DNA from: Pseudomonadota bacterium
GTDB lineage: Bacteria > Bdellovibrionota > Bacteriovoracia > Bacteriovoracales > Bacteriovoracaceae
Direction of reading: 5' to 3'
Length of the DNA: 64,000 nt
Assembly: GCA_027487685.1 (NCBI GenBank)
Contig: JAIYDC010000133.1
Span: forward strand, 1 to 64,000
Shown: positions 51,873 through 60,228 of the stretch, in pieces
Layout: each line of letters opens with the position of its first letter
How positions within the stretch are numbered: position 1 is the stretch's first letter
Translations under genes and position numbers: made by a program
The notes under the pieces: generated by a model
Told to the model about the DNA's origin: nothing
Seen by the model: only the letters and a program-made list of their open reading frames with translations
Database searches by the model: none

Positions 51873-53270
51873 ATGAATGGAACCGATAAAATCATCGTTT
51901 TGATTGATGGCCCCCAAGGCACGCAGCAAGTGTCGATGGCAAAATCGACCTTCGTTTTGGGACATGGCGCCCAATCGGACATAGACCTAGGCATAGATAC
52001 CATAGCTCAAAAGCAGACCCGAATCACCTTCACCGGGGGAGAACTTTGGGTCGAAGATCTCTCTAGCGCAAACGGCACATGGTTGAATGGGAAACGTCTT
52101 ACACTCGGGAAGCGCGTCCGAATGAATTCTACCGACCACTTGACCTTCGGGACGAATCACAGGCTAACTGTGAGTCTCGTTATTTTAGAGACTGAGCAGG
52201 TCGTGTCTGAACGGCTCGTCGCTAATGGATCATCATTTTTTGTCAATGAAGATCCTTACCCCACCGGGGAAAGACCCCACAGTGGCCTTGCTCTCGTAGA
52301 AATTATTGACGAATCTTCTGCCCGCGAAATTTTGGAAGAGGAATACGAAGCTTGTCACCAACGACTCACCAAGTCTCTCGAGGAAGAACGAAAACTCTTG
52401 GAAGATCTGCGCAGACAGCGAGAGGAAATAGAAGGACAATATCAACAGACCCCTACACCGGTCTTACCATCAGATAGGATCTTATCCTCGGATGCGGCCT
52501 CAGACCTTTCGGTCCGACTTGCCGATCTCATCCAGAGCCAACTCAAGGTTAATCACGGCCGATTTATCGATGACAGCTACTTAAAGGAATTTCGAGCAGA
52601 GGCCGTGGACCTTTTCCATGACGAACTTCTTGGAAAGGACTCAGAGGAGTCCCTAAGGCTCAAGGCGCGACACCAGAGGCTGGCGGTGGCCAAAAAAAGA
52701 AAACAGCGCCTATTTCGTGGTCTAAGCCTCGTTGGTGTCTTAGCTAGCTTTGTCCTCATGGCCCACTTCCTCCGCCCCGACCTCAGTGTTAGAGGCCAGA
52801 ACTCAATGACCGAGCTTTTCTCAAAAAAGCGCTACCAGAACGCTGAGGAATTTGCCCGTAAGAAGATCATTGCTACACGCCAGCGTCATACGTACGCGCC
52901 GACGACGACTCCCGAATTCAAACTGACCTTTTACGAGAATGTCCTCTTCACCACGGATTTCCTCTCAAAATTCCGTAAGAGTGTTTACCAGGACAAGTGG
53001 ATCATTGACCTTAACGACTTCTTTATTCATAGGCTCGACGTTAAGGATACGACCATCATACGCTACGTTTCACTCGAGGCGAACTTCCTCAACGAACTTG
53101 AGAAGCTCAAGGCCTCCGTAGACCCCCGCAACCCGGCCCCTAAGATCGCTCAGATGAAGGCCTTGGAGCGCGAATTCAAAGAAAAACTCGCAACGATCTT
53201 TGAGGACCCGGATAAGGTGGCAGTCTTCTACGAGTTCCATCAAAGCTTCTGGAAGGACTTCTACCCATAA
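51873..53270 (+). CDS. Membrane-anchored FHA-domain protein
   Basis: A 465-residue protein that starts three bases after the MotA-like stop. Residues about 27-105 are an FHA domain with the turn SSANGTWLNGKRL and DHLTFGTNHRL, but the phosphothreonine-contact residues differ from consensus: GR is GH (30-31) and the SRxHA segment reads AQKQTR. A coiled coil (150-190), a helical segment, a transmembrane helix at 282-300 (RGLSLVGVLASFVLMAHF) and a 165-residue C-terminal part follow. With FHA facing the cytoplasm, the C-terminal part would be periplasmic. In the context it may receive or transmit a signal for the stator proteins. Confidence 0.75.
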   Translation: MNGTDKIIVLIDGPQGTQQVSMAKSTFVLGHGAQSDIDLGIDTIAQKQTRITFTGGELWVEDLSSANGTWLNGKRLTLGKRVRMNSTDHLTFGTNHRLTVSLVILETEQVVSERLVANGSSFFVNEDPYPTGERPHSGLALVEIIDESSAREILEEEYEACHQRLTKSLEEERKLLEDLRRQREEIEGQYQQTPTPVLPSDRILSSDAASDLSVRLADLIQSQLKVNHGRFIDDSYLKEFRAEAVDLFHDELLGKDSEESLRLKARHQRLAVAKKRKQRLFRGLSLVGVLASFVLMAHFLRPDLSVRGQNSMTELFSKKRYQNAEEFARKKIIATRQRHTYAPTTTPEFKLTFYENVLFTTDFLSKFRKSVYQDKWIIDLNDFFIHRLDVKDTTIIRYVSLEANFLNELEKLKASVDPRNPAPKIAQMKALEREFKEKLATIFEDPDKVAVFYEFHQSFWKDFYP

Positions 53271-53300
53271 AACTATCGATTAAAACAACCATCCACAAAC

Positions 53301-53325
53301 TTATTATCACTTTTACCGATAATAA
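53301..53325. promoter_or_regulatory. 8-bp inverted repeat between the FHA and beta-barrel genes
   Basis: TTATTATC (53301-53308) and GATAATAA (53318-53325) pair perfectly around nine bases. It is an AT-rich element in the 97-base gap before a GTG-start gene; it could be an operator or a weak terminator of the upstream operon. Confidence 0.3.
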
Positions 53326-53367
53326 ATCCTAGACTATTATCCCTCTAATCAAGAGGAGTTTTCATCT

Positions 53368-54075
53368 GTGACATCTTTCATTAATCTTTGCATCTTCTTC
53401 ATACTCTCTCTTTCGAGTCCGGCATGGTCTCAGCAGAATTTTTTTAACATTCCCTCCGGTCAGCTCACTCGCCCAGGAAAATATTTTTATCAGCACCAGT
53501 TAAACCTCTACGCTCCTGGCGCGTTGTCCTCTAAGCAGCACTTGGTCTACGGCATCGCTCACGGATTAGAAGGAGGTGTAAACTTCCTCAATTTTACTCC
53601 CCGGCAAAATACAACGACAGACCTAAATGATCCTGCGGCCAACACTCTCGCACTCACGTTTCAGAAACGTTTTCGTCTTGATCGCCGCGTATCGTTTAAC
53701 GTAGGAACTCAGGCGGGAACGACACAGATTGGAACAGGTCAGGGCAATCAGTTCACTTCCAAAAGCTACGGCCTTCTTTCCTGGCACCACCGAGAGACCC
53801 ATTTGCGTGTTACCGGCGGAGCTTGGATCTCTGATCGTCGCTTTAATGGCAACGGCGACACCGAAGGGATATTACTCGGGGCGGAATGGAAATACTCTGA
53901 CCGCTTCTATCTCATGGGGGATTGGATCTCCGGTGGAACAAAGAATTCGGTTGCGGTACTTGGGGGTATGGCAGACGTAACCTCGAATCTTCAGCTCTGT
54001 TATGGGGTACTTTTTCCCAATAAAAATAGCCGGGAGGGCGAGGGCCTAGTTTTGGAGCTAAACCTCTTCAATTAG
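53368..54075 (+). CDS. Secreted outer-membrane beta-barrel-like protein
   Basis: A 235-residue exported protein starting at GTG 53368, preceded by AGAGGAG. The signal peptide ends near SSPAWSQQ (about residue 20). The mature part consists of short amphipathic strands with aromatic ends (KYFYQHQLNLY, LALTFQKRFRLDRRVSFNVG, LLSWHHRETHLRVTGGAW, RFYLMGDWI) and ends LVLELNLFN, as in small outer-membrane barrels. Family not recognised. Stands alone between the FHA operon and a decayed region. Confidence 0.65.
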   Translation: MTSFINLCIFFILSLSSPAWSQQNFFNIPSGQLTRPGKYFYQHQLNLYAPGALSSKQHLVYGIAHGLEGGVNFLNFTPRQNTTTDLNDPAANTLALTFQKRFRLDRRVSFNVGTQAGTTQIGTGQGNQFTSKSYGLLSWHHRETHLRVTGGAWISDRRFNGNGDTEGILLGAEWKYSDRFYLMGDWISGGTKNSVAVLGGMADVTSNLQLCYGVLFPNKNSREGEGLVLELNLFN

Positions 54076-54115
54076 GTAAAGAATTCTCACGATCGATATT
54101 CTTAACACTCCCTAT

Positions 54116-54436
54116 CTAGAAAGCACTCTCCTGGGCGAGATCGAAGGTCCCACGCCGCCACCACTCCTCTCCTTCGTCAATGGAGAGACTCTCCCCTAGC
54201 GCCACTTTCAGGAGTTTTGCCTGATCACCCTTTTCGTTATTATTCTTTCCATCAACCAAGACACTGCGAACATGATCCGGATGAAAGAGGAAAAATGTCC
54301 GAAGAGGGCCACCGAAGTAAGCTAAGTACCCGTATCGGTCACGAAACGTTTCGATGGCACTCAAGGGATCATTCTTAAACGGCCGTATACACTTCAGATA
54401 ATCCAAGCCCTTTACCGGGGTCAAGTTTCGCTTCAC
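54116..54436 (-). pseudogene. Cytochrome P450, N-terminal fragment
   Basis: A 106-residue frame from GTG 54436 that matches the first quarter of bacterial cytochrome P450s: DPLSAIETFRDRYGYLAYF, FLFHPDHVRSVLVD, LGESLSIDEGEEWWRR and a QESAF end, aligning with the usual HPxxVxxVL, GEGLLxxEGExWRRxR and QPAF segments. The stop falls at the point where the B'/C helices should begin, so the I-helix, ExxR and heme-binding Cys loop are missing. No rest of the gene is found on either strand nearby. It is most likely a remnant. Confidence 0.65.
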
Positions 54437-54974
54437 AGAAAAACATTCTCTCGACCTTCTCCTAACCTACCAAACACACACTCGTAACTATTTCGCTCAA
54501 GCTTTTTCATGGCTATGACGATGGGTAATAAATGAACTTAAACCTCCTAAGAATCGCTCTGTTCTTAGTCGTCCAAGCTCTTCCTTGTCATGGGATTTTA
54601 CCTGAAAACATAGGTGGGACCCATTACGGGATCGGCTACCTTGCCGCGGGAGAGGTCCAGGCGTCTGTACAGTCTCATCGAGGATGGCATTACGGGCCCA
54701 TCACCTGACCTACCGGGAATCCTCTCCAGAGTACCTGGAGCAGATCGGAAAGCTTTCATAAGACTTACGGCCCACCTCCAAGAAATTGTCCGTGAAAAGT
54801 CTCCATGGCTCTTCATGATCGGTAATAACTTCTTTGCTCCCGGAGTGACTATCCAGCAGCAGCGACGAGGAAAGCCTCCTAAACAAGCTTAAAAGATCAT
54901 AATGCCTCGCAAATCCTCTGTAGAATTTTCAGAAGACCTCACTCTATCTCTCTTCACGTGTACACTCCCCACCT
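54437..54974. other. Low-content region with decayed or very short ORFs
   Basis: About 540 bases without a convincing full-length gene. A plus-strand frame 54532-54708 (58 codons) begins MNLNLLRIALFLVVQALPC and looks like an exported protein start, then stops. An overlapping frame to 54892 reads through a protein-like segment (SPWLFMIGNNFFAPGV) in another register, suggesting a frameshifted remnant. With the P450 fragment beside it, the region looks like gene debris. Confidence 0.5.
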
Positions 54975-55934
54975 ATGAACGCCTTGACCACCACTACGCT
55001 CTTACTCATCCTGTTAGCAAGCTCAGCGCATGCTCAGATTCTGCGCGCTTTCAGCGCCAGCTCCCTCATCGAGTTTGGGCCAGCGGCCGAAGAGGGATTC
55101 TGGATCAATCCCATGGGACCACTTGCTCGCGGGAGAGGTGTCACTGGTTCGTACGGGCCGCTGGGAAATCTCGGTCCCTTCGGCGAGGCCATCTGGAACT
55201 CCACTAACGCCTTCAGAGCTGCCGGTAACTGGGAACAACTGGCCCAGGCCCTCTCCCGGATGAACGGTCCACTAAGTGCTTCAGGCCCGGTCTTTCTCAC
55301 CACCGAGCTCGGTCAGGCCATGCTGAACTTCAATGGAGCTGCACACCTTCTTGCTCCGGGTGGCGTCCTTCACGCTCTCGGGAACGCGGGCCCCCTTGGT
55401 CCCCTTGGCATCGCCGGCATGCTCGGACCCAATGGAGCTCATGGGTTCTCCCGCAACGCCGCGGGGAACTACTTGGACCAGAACAGGAACGTTGTGAGAA
55501 CTATTCGCATTAATAGCCATGAGGGGCCAAAGGAGTTCGACCTCTATGAACTTTATAAACTAGACAGTTTTCGGAGCAGCGAGATCCTTGATACCTCCTT
55601 CGGCCTCCGAGGTAAAATCGATCGCGGCCAGATCGTTCAACTTCGAGTTGCCTCCAAGCGAGCTCAATGGGTGAACTTCCTGGTGGTTAATGAATACGAG
55701 CTCGATAGCTTCGCCCTACAGGTCGCGGACGAAGCCGGAGGTGTGATCGAGTCTAACGCTGAAACCCTTTCCAACTTCATCAGCGTCAAAGTGAGACCGG
55801 GAACTCGCCTCAAAGTTAGCTTAACGCACCGTTCTTCACTTCACGCCTTCCGAAAGCCCTTCCGCCTTTATGTCACAGGCTCCGAAGGCGCAACGGAGGT
55901 AAGTCGCCCTTTTCATTACGTTCAGGGACGCTAG
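54975..55934 (+). CDS. Secreted GPLG-rich protein of unknown function
   Basis: A 319-residue exported protein with signal peptide to about residue 20 (TTLLLILLASSAHA). The first half is rich in Gly-Pro-Leu-Gly phrases (NPMGPLARGRG, GPLGNLGPFG, NAGPLGPLGIAG, MLGPNGAHGFS) around WN and NxxG turns, which suggests a compact repeat-bearing surface domain. The second half (about 165-319) has a beta-rich pattern (IVQLRVASKRAQWVNFLVVNEYELDSFALQV, SVKVRPGTRLKVSLTHRSS) like a C-terminal carbohydrate or pre-peptidase beta-sandwich domain. No family recognised by eye. No obvious ribosome site (CCACCT precedes the ATG). Confidence 0.6.
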   Translation: MNALTTTTLLLILLASSAHAQILRAFSASSLIEFGPAAEEGFWINPMGPLARGRGVTGSYGPLGNLGPFGEAIWNSTNAFRAAGNWEQLAQALSRMNGPLSASGPVFLTTELGQAMLNFNGAAHLLAPGGVLHALGNAGPLGPLGIAGMLGPNGAHGFSRNAAGNYLDQNRNVVRTIRINSHEGPKEFDLYELYKLDSFRSSEILDTSFGLRGKIDRGQIVQLRVASKRAQWVNFLVVNEYELDSFALQVADEAGGVIESNAETLSNFISVKVRPGTRLKVSLTHRSSLHAFRKPFRLYVTGSEGATEVSRPFHYVQGR

Positions 55935-56008
55935 GTTAAGAAAACAACTCCTTCCCTTCCCTTTCCCCTCCCTATCATGCTAAAAATTTCTCCTCATCTG
56001 GGGGAATC

Positions 56009-56947
56009 ATGTTTAAAAATTTAGCCTTTGCCGCTCTCGCTCTTTTCTCTTTCGCCGCCGTGGCGGAAGTCACTCTCACTCAAGTCAATAACTTCGGTAC
56101 CAACCCCGGCGATCTCCGGATGTTCTACTACGGGCCCAAGAATCTCGCTGCCAAGGCACCCCTGGTGGTTCTCCTCCACGGATGCGCTCAAGCAGCTTCA
56201 GAATTCGATGACGAAACTGGCTGGACTAAGCTCGCCGACGAGAATGGTTTTTACCTCCTCCTCCCTCAACAGCGGGAAGTGAATAACTCTTCAAGATGCT
56301 TTAACTGGTTCGAGGCAGCGGACATCCGACGTGACGGTGGTGAAGCTGCGTCGATTGTTGAGATGGTCGACGCCATGGAAAAGATAGTTCCTATCGACCC
56401 CACTAAGATTTTTGTCGCGGGCCTCTCGGCCGGCGGGGCTATGACCAGCGTCATGCTGGCCAACTACCCCGAAGTTTTCAACGCCGGCGCCATCGTCGCA
56501 GGTGTACCTTTCGGCTGCGCTACAAGCCTTTCTAACGCCTTTAACTGCATGTTCGGGAACTCTTTCCCGGCACCAACTGCTCAGCAGCGCGGAGACGCCG
56601 TTCGCCGTGCCGCCGGCAGCTACAGTGGGCCATGGCCACGGGTGATGGTCGTCCACGGAACTTCCGACGAACTCGTTAACCTCAAAAACGCTCAGCTCAA
56701 CGTTGAACAGTGGACCAACGTCCACGGCACCGATGCTCAGGCCGACGCCACAACGACGGTTCAGGGCCAGCAGTACATGGAATTTAAGAAAGGTAATAAT
56801 GTGGTAGTAAGCCTTCTCACGATCCGCAACCAGCGCCACGGCTACCCGGTCGACGTTCGGAATGATTGCGGCGAGGCCGGCAAGTACGTCCTCGACTCTG
56901 GGGTCTGTGCTTCGAAGCACATCTTGAACTTCTTTAAGATTAAGTAA
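56009..56947 (+). CDS. Secreted PHB depolymerase/feruloyl-esterase-type hydrolase
   Basis: A 312-residue exported alpha/beta-hydrolase. Signal peptide at 1-19 (MFKNLAFAALALFSFAAVA). The oxyanion-hole segment LVVLLHGCAQAASEF and the lipase box GLSAGGAM (nucleophile Ser140) match the esterase PHB depolymerase family (Esterase_phd, PF10503), with catalytic Asp likely in HGTSDELVN and His in NQRHGYPVDV. Such enzymes cleave poly(3-hydroxybutyrate), acetylxylan or feruloyl esters; the substrate cannot be told. There is no substrate-binding domain. An intrinsic terminator follows. A PhaR-like gene occurs at 7487. Confidence 0.85.
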   Translation: MFKNLAFAALALFSFAAVAEVTLTQVNNFGTNPGDLRMFYYGPKNLAAKAPLVVLLHGCAQAASEFDDETGWTKLADENGFYLLLPQQREVNNSSRCFNWFEAADIRRDGGEAASIVEMVDAMEKIVPIDPTKIFVAGLSAGGAMTSVMLANYPEVFNAGAIVAGVPFGCATSLSNAFNCMFGNSFPAPTAQQRGDAVRRAAGSYSGPWPRVMVVHGTSDELVNLKNAQLNVEQWTNVHGTDAQADATTTVQGQQYMEFKKGNNVVVSLLTIRNQRHGYPVDVRNDCGEAGKYVLDSGVCASKHILNFFKIK

Positions 56948-56956
56948 ACCTCTCAT

Positions 56957-56990
56957 GGCCTTGAGGGTTCTCCTTCAAGGCCTTTTTTTT
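56957..56990 (+). terminator. Rho-independent terminator after the PHB depolymerase-like gene
   Basis: GGCCTTGA and TCAAGGCC form an 8-bp perfect stem (56957-56982) extended by GG/CC pairs, followed by TTTTTTTT. It lies 10 bases after the stop. Confidence 0.9.
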
Positions 56991-57133
56991 CTAAGAACTC
57001 ATATACTCTAAGCACATTGTGTTTACCTTAACTTGAGAAGAAGCTAGACTTAAAGTCATCCGATAATAAGAGAAATCAAATCTTCACACGAAAAGCATTG
57101 CCTTAGTCAAATCAGTAAAGTCATCATGTTAAC

Positions 57134-57739
57134 ATGATTAAATTAATCCTTGTTACGTCCCTTTGGATCGTGTCCATAGGCATGTGTGAAGCCAAATCTC
57201 ACTTTTCTCTTGGGCTCAATCGGACTCTAAAAGATGTTCAAGACTCCAACGGCAAAGTGGAAGAAAAGCCCTTCTCTCCCTATCTGGGCTGGGGATATCA
57301 TTTTAATCTTTTCGACTCAGGTTTCGGATTTTCACCTCAGGTGGGTTACATCCACACGACAGACGTCGCGAACGACAGTTTCGGCAAGCAAACAACTCAC
57401 TCTTATTTTTTCAACTGGGATTTCCTCTATATCCCCTCCTTCTCAAATCAGACGGCGTTTCGCTTCGGTATCGGCAATTTCATCAAGAGAATAAGTGGGA
57501 AGGGCGGAACCGTGGAGATTCCCAACGGGAATAGCACGGCGACAGCTCGTAGACCCGGCAAGACAGTGACCTCATACTCAAGCACATTCAATCTTGGAGC
57601 AGACTATAATTTCAATACCCAGCTTCCGAGCCTAGGAATCACCGACCTTGGTCTTCGCTTCGAACTCTTCACATTCAGACCCCTCTCGCAGGAATACCGG
57701 AACTACGCCTTTAATCTCGGCGTACTGATGTACTATTAA
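57134..57739 (+). CDS. Small outer-membrane beta-barrel-like protein
   Basis: A 201-residue exported protein: signal peptide to about residue 20 (SIGMCEAKS), then amphipathic strands with aromatic girdle residues (LGWGYHFNLF, GFGFSPQVGYIHTT, FFNWDFLYIPSFSNQTAFRFGIGNFI, FNLGADYNFNTQLP, LGLRFELFTFRPLS) ending in FNLGVLMYY. The pattern is an eight-strand-type barrel; no family recognised. The ATG is inside a perfect palindrome (57123-57138). It is followed after 12 bases by a metalloprotease gene. Confidence 0.65.
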   Translation: MIKLILVTSLWIVSIGMCEAKSHFSLGLNRTLKDVQDSNGKVEEKPFSPYLGWGYHFNLFDSGFGFSPQVGYIHTTDVANDSFGKQTTHSYFFNWDFLYIPSFSNQTAFRFGIGNFIKRISGKGGTVEIPNGNSTATARRPGKTVTSYSSTFNLGADYNFNTQLPSLGITDLGLRFELFTFRPLSQEYRNYAFNLGVLMYY

Positions 57740-57751
57740 AGGGAAGCCACT

Positions 57752-58462
57752 ATGAAGATTCTCATCCTCCTCAGCATATTCTACTCTTCACTCTCCTTCG
57801 GATTTGTTCTGATCTATCCAAAATACGAACTCCGTGATGCTACAAAGACAAAGATCAAGCTTTCCTCAGAAGGCTGTACCGCAAATGGCATCCCAGACAG
57901 TAAAATCGTCGAGGCGATAAAAATATCGATCGATTTCTGGAACGACGCTCCCGAATCTCGCCTGAATCTTAAATACGGGGGTAGGTCCTCGGCCTCCCTC
58001 ACAGATTCAAGAATCCCCGTGAACGAAATCATCGTGGGCTGCGCCTCCCTCCCGAGCATCAATATCCTGGGCTCCGCTGAGCATGACCGTGATAACGGTT
58101 CGGCGAGAGTCAAAATGAACTCAGACGTTTATACCGGAAGCTACAGCGATGCGAGCTTCATAGGTACCATGATTCATGAGATAGGCCATGGCATTGGTCT
58201 AGCTCATAGCAAAGACGCCGCTTCCGTAATGACCTACTCAGCTAACGGCTGGGGCGATCGGCCGAAGTACATCTCCCAGGACGATGTTGATGGAATAGTT
58301 TACCTCTATCCGAATGAAAAGGAGATAGGGGGATTAGCGGGCAGTTGCAGTTCGTTTGCGAACGAGGGCGGAAAGCCCAAGAACTTCTACCTTGATGCCA
58401 TTCTGGGTTTTGTGTTTATGTTCCTCTTTGCCTTCGTATTCAAGAAAATCATAAAAAGATAA
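57752..58462 (+). CDS. Matrixin-like zinc metalloprotease with C-terminal membrane anchor
   Basis: A 236-residue exported protein. The signal peptide (about 1-17) is followed by a metzincin catalytic domain with HEIGHGIGLAH (142-152) and the Met-turn VMTYS at 159-163. A DDVDGIVYLYP segment typical of matrixins follows. A C-terminal tail has Cys199 in GSCSSF, a hydrophobic helix (214-230, LDAILGFVFMFLFAFVF) and a basic end KKIIKR, which resembles processed sorting tails such as MYXO-CTERM. No propeptide Cys switch is seen. It lies just downstream of the barrel protein at 57134. Confidence 0.85.
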   Translation: MKILILLSIFYSSLSFGFVLIYPKYELRDATKTKIKLSSEGCTANGIPDSKIVEAIKISIDFWNDAPESRLNLKYGGRSSASLTDSRIPVNEIIVGCASLPSINILGSAEHDRDNGSARVKMNSDVYTGSYSDASFIGTMIHEIGHGIGLAHSKDAASVMTYSANGWGDRPKYISQDDVDGIVYLYPNEKEIGGLAGSCSSFANEGGKPKNFYLDAILGFVFMFLFAFVFKKIIKR

Positions 58463-58814
58463 TTCGCCTGGCGAGGCAATAACTAGATCCTAGTTTAGTT
58501 GCGACATCTCACCTCGCGATTAGTAAGCGATCGAATACAGTAAGAAGAGTGGTCTGGTTTATCTAATCCCTCGATGGCCCTATTATTAGGCCAGGTCTTG
58601 AGAATGGAAACATAGCAACTGTTGACGCACAAAAGCCAAACACAGAGCTAATTCTAAGAAATAGAAGCAAACCCCATTCGTAATGCACTGCATCATTCGC
58701 CATATTCGGGCACTTAGCTAAAACTAAACCTTAGGAATTCCTAAAGATTTATAATAGATTCTATCTCTTGATATTTGTTTCATTACTAATTTTTTTTCAT
58801 AAAATTGAAAAACT
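58463..58814. other. AT-rich intergenic region before the surface-glycan cluster
   Basis: About 350 bases with no gene. A short perfect inverted repeat AACTAG-ATC-CTAGTT lies near 58481-58495. A drop in GC begins here and continues into the next genes. No tRNA or att-like repeat was seen. Confidence 0.4.
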
Positions 58815-59600
58815 ATGCATACTCCTTTAATTAGTATCGTTTTACCCTGCTACAACTCAGCGAATTTTATAATTGAAACGATCGAATCAGTACTCATCCA
58901 AACATATACCAATTGGGAATTAATCGTCATTGATGACTCCTCTAATGACCAAACGCTAAAGCAAATTAGCAAGTTTTCCCATGACCCTAGAATTAAGGTC
59001 TTGAAGAACGAAAAGAACATGGGAATTGCCTATTCACGAAACGCAGGAATCGACAGGGCCCAGGGCGAATTCATTGCCTTTCTCGACAGCGATGACCTCT
59101 GGAAGCCAAACAAGCTAGAAACGCAAGTCGATTTCATGCTAAGAAACGATCACAAATTCACTTACACCTCATACGAACAAATAGACGAGGCCGGTGCATT
59201 TTCGAGGAACATTCAAATCCCGGACACCACTTGTTACATGAAGATGCTTAAGGGATCAGACATCGCTTGTCTAACAGTCATGCTGCACAAGGGCCTGCTC
59301 AAAGAGAACCGCTTCGCCGCTGGATTCCATGAGGACTACGTCTTATGGTTGAAAATCATGGAGGATAATAATATTCAAGCTCGTGGGGTCAATAAAATCT
59401 TGGCCTCTTACAGAATCAGGAAAGGATCAACGTCATCGAATAAGATTAAGTGCGCCAGGATGCAATGGAATATTTACCGAAGAACTTTGAAGCTAGGCTA
59501 TCTGCAATCGATTCGTTACTTCACGTCTTATGCTTTTAAGAATATTAGGAAACACTATTTATCAATTTCTTTACCAGTCTCTTTGACCACGCTTTTATAG
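58815..59600 (+). CDS. Glycosyltransferase family 2
   Basis: A 261-residue GT2 enzyme that adds a sugar to a lipid- or surface-linked glycan. The GT-A core is typical: SIVLPCYNSANFIIETIESVLIQTYTNWELIVIDDSSNDQT at the N-terminus, GIAYSRNAGIDRAQGEFIAFLDSDDLW with the metal-binding DSDD, then a variable acceptor half. Acceptor and donor are not known. No strong ribosome site is visible. It is on the plus strand, alone, overlapping the 3' end of the next gene by 56 bases (convergent). Confidence 0.9.
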   Translation: MHTPLISIVLPCYNSANFIIETIESVLIQTYTNWELIVIDDSSNDQTLKQISKFSHDPRIKVLKNEKNMGIAYSRNAGIDRAQGEFIAFLDSDDLWKPNKLETQVDFMLRNDHKFTYTSYEQIDEAGAFSRNIQIPDTTCYMKMLKGSDIACLTVMLHKGLLKENRFAAGFHEDYVLWLKIMEDNNIQARGVNKILASYRIRKGSTSSNKIKCARMQWNIYRRTLKLGYLQSIRYFTSYAFKNIRKHYLSISLPVSLTTLL

Positions 59601-60228
59601 TAAAGAAGAGCTTCCAGCCCGCGCCAAACTTAGATCCTATAATCTCTGCAATCTCATGATCTCTTGCATATGACAGTTTACTGCTCATTCCGAAATTATC
59701 GTAATAAACAAAACCTTCAGAAGGATTCATCGAAAGTTGCTCGTATCCGTGCTGTAGGTAATAAAGATAATCGGCGGCGATTTTAAAATCTAAACTATAG
59801 GACATTTTTAAATTCTCGAAGATGATCCCCTGGTGATTGTAAGGCATACCAAGTTTATGGCTCTTTGACTCAACAGTCGTAAGCATTCCGAAACGCATGT
59901 ATTTCACAGTCACGAGACTAGGAATTTTCTTAATGTATTTTAAAACCTGTCCTGAAAAATAATCACCAGAATTAAGGAAGTATAAACCATCCCCGGTGGC
60001 GAGTTTAACGCCCTTATTCATGGCATCATATGGCCCATGGTCGGGCCCAGAAATCCATTTAACGTAGGTCCTGTTTAAGGTGGAGAGATATTCAGGAGTT
60101 CCGTCTTTTGATCCACCGTCAACGACTATGACCTCGAAAGGAAGAAGGTCTTGAGCATGAATGGAGTCTAAGGTCGCCTTCAAATTTTCGAGATTATTAA
60201 AACATACTGTGATGATGGAAATTTTCAC
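59545..60228 (-). CDS. Glycosyltransferase family 2, WcaE-like
   Basis: A 227-residue GT2 enzyme: SIITVCFNNLENLKATLDSIHAQDLLPFEVIVVDGGSKDGT, then ISGPDHGPYDAMNKGVKLATGDGLYFLNSGDYF with the NSGD metal-binding variant found in the colanic-acid WcaE-type subgroup. It is the last gene of a tight operon with ATGA overlaps and probably transfers one sugar of a surface polysaccharide. Confidence 0.9.
   Translation of the reverse strand: MKISIITVCFNNLENLKATLDSIHAQDLLPFEVIVVDGGSKDGTPEYLSTLNRTYVKWISGPDHGPYDAMNKGVKLATGDGLYFLNSGDYFSGQVLKYIKKIPSLVTVKYMRFGMLTTVESKSHKLGMPYNHQGIIFENLKMSYSLDFKIAADYLYYLQHGYEQLSMNPSEGFVYYDNFGMSSKLSYARDHEIAEIIGSKFGAGWKLFFTIKAWSKRLVKKLINSVS

Noticed and set aside
48976-53270. 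Complete Zorya defence system
   Set aside because: The stator-like pair resembles ZorA/ZorB in outline, but no ZorC, ZorD or ZorE (helicase/nuclease) gene is adjacent; the next genes are a beta-barrel gene and gene debris.
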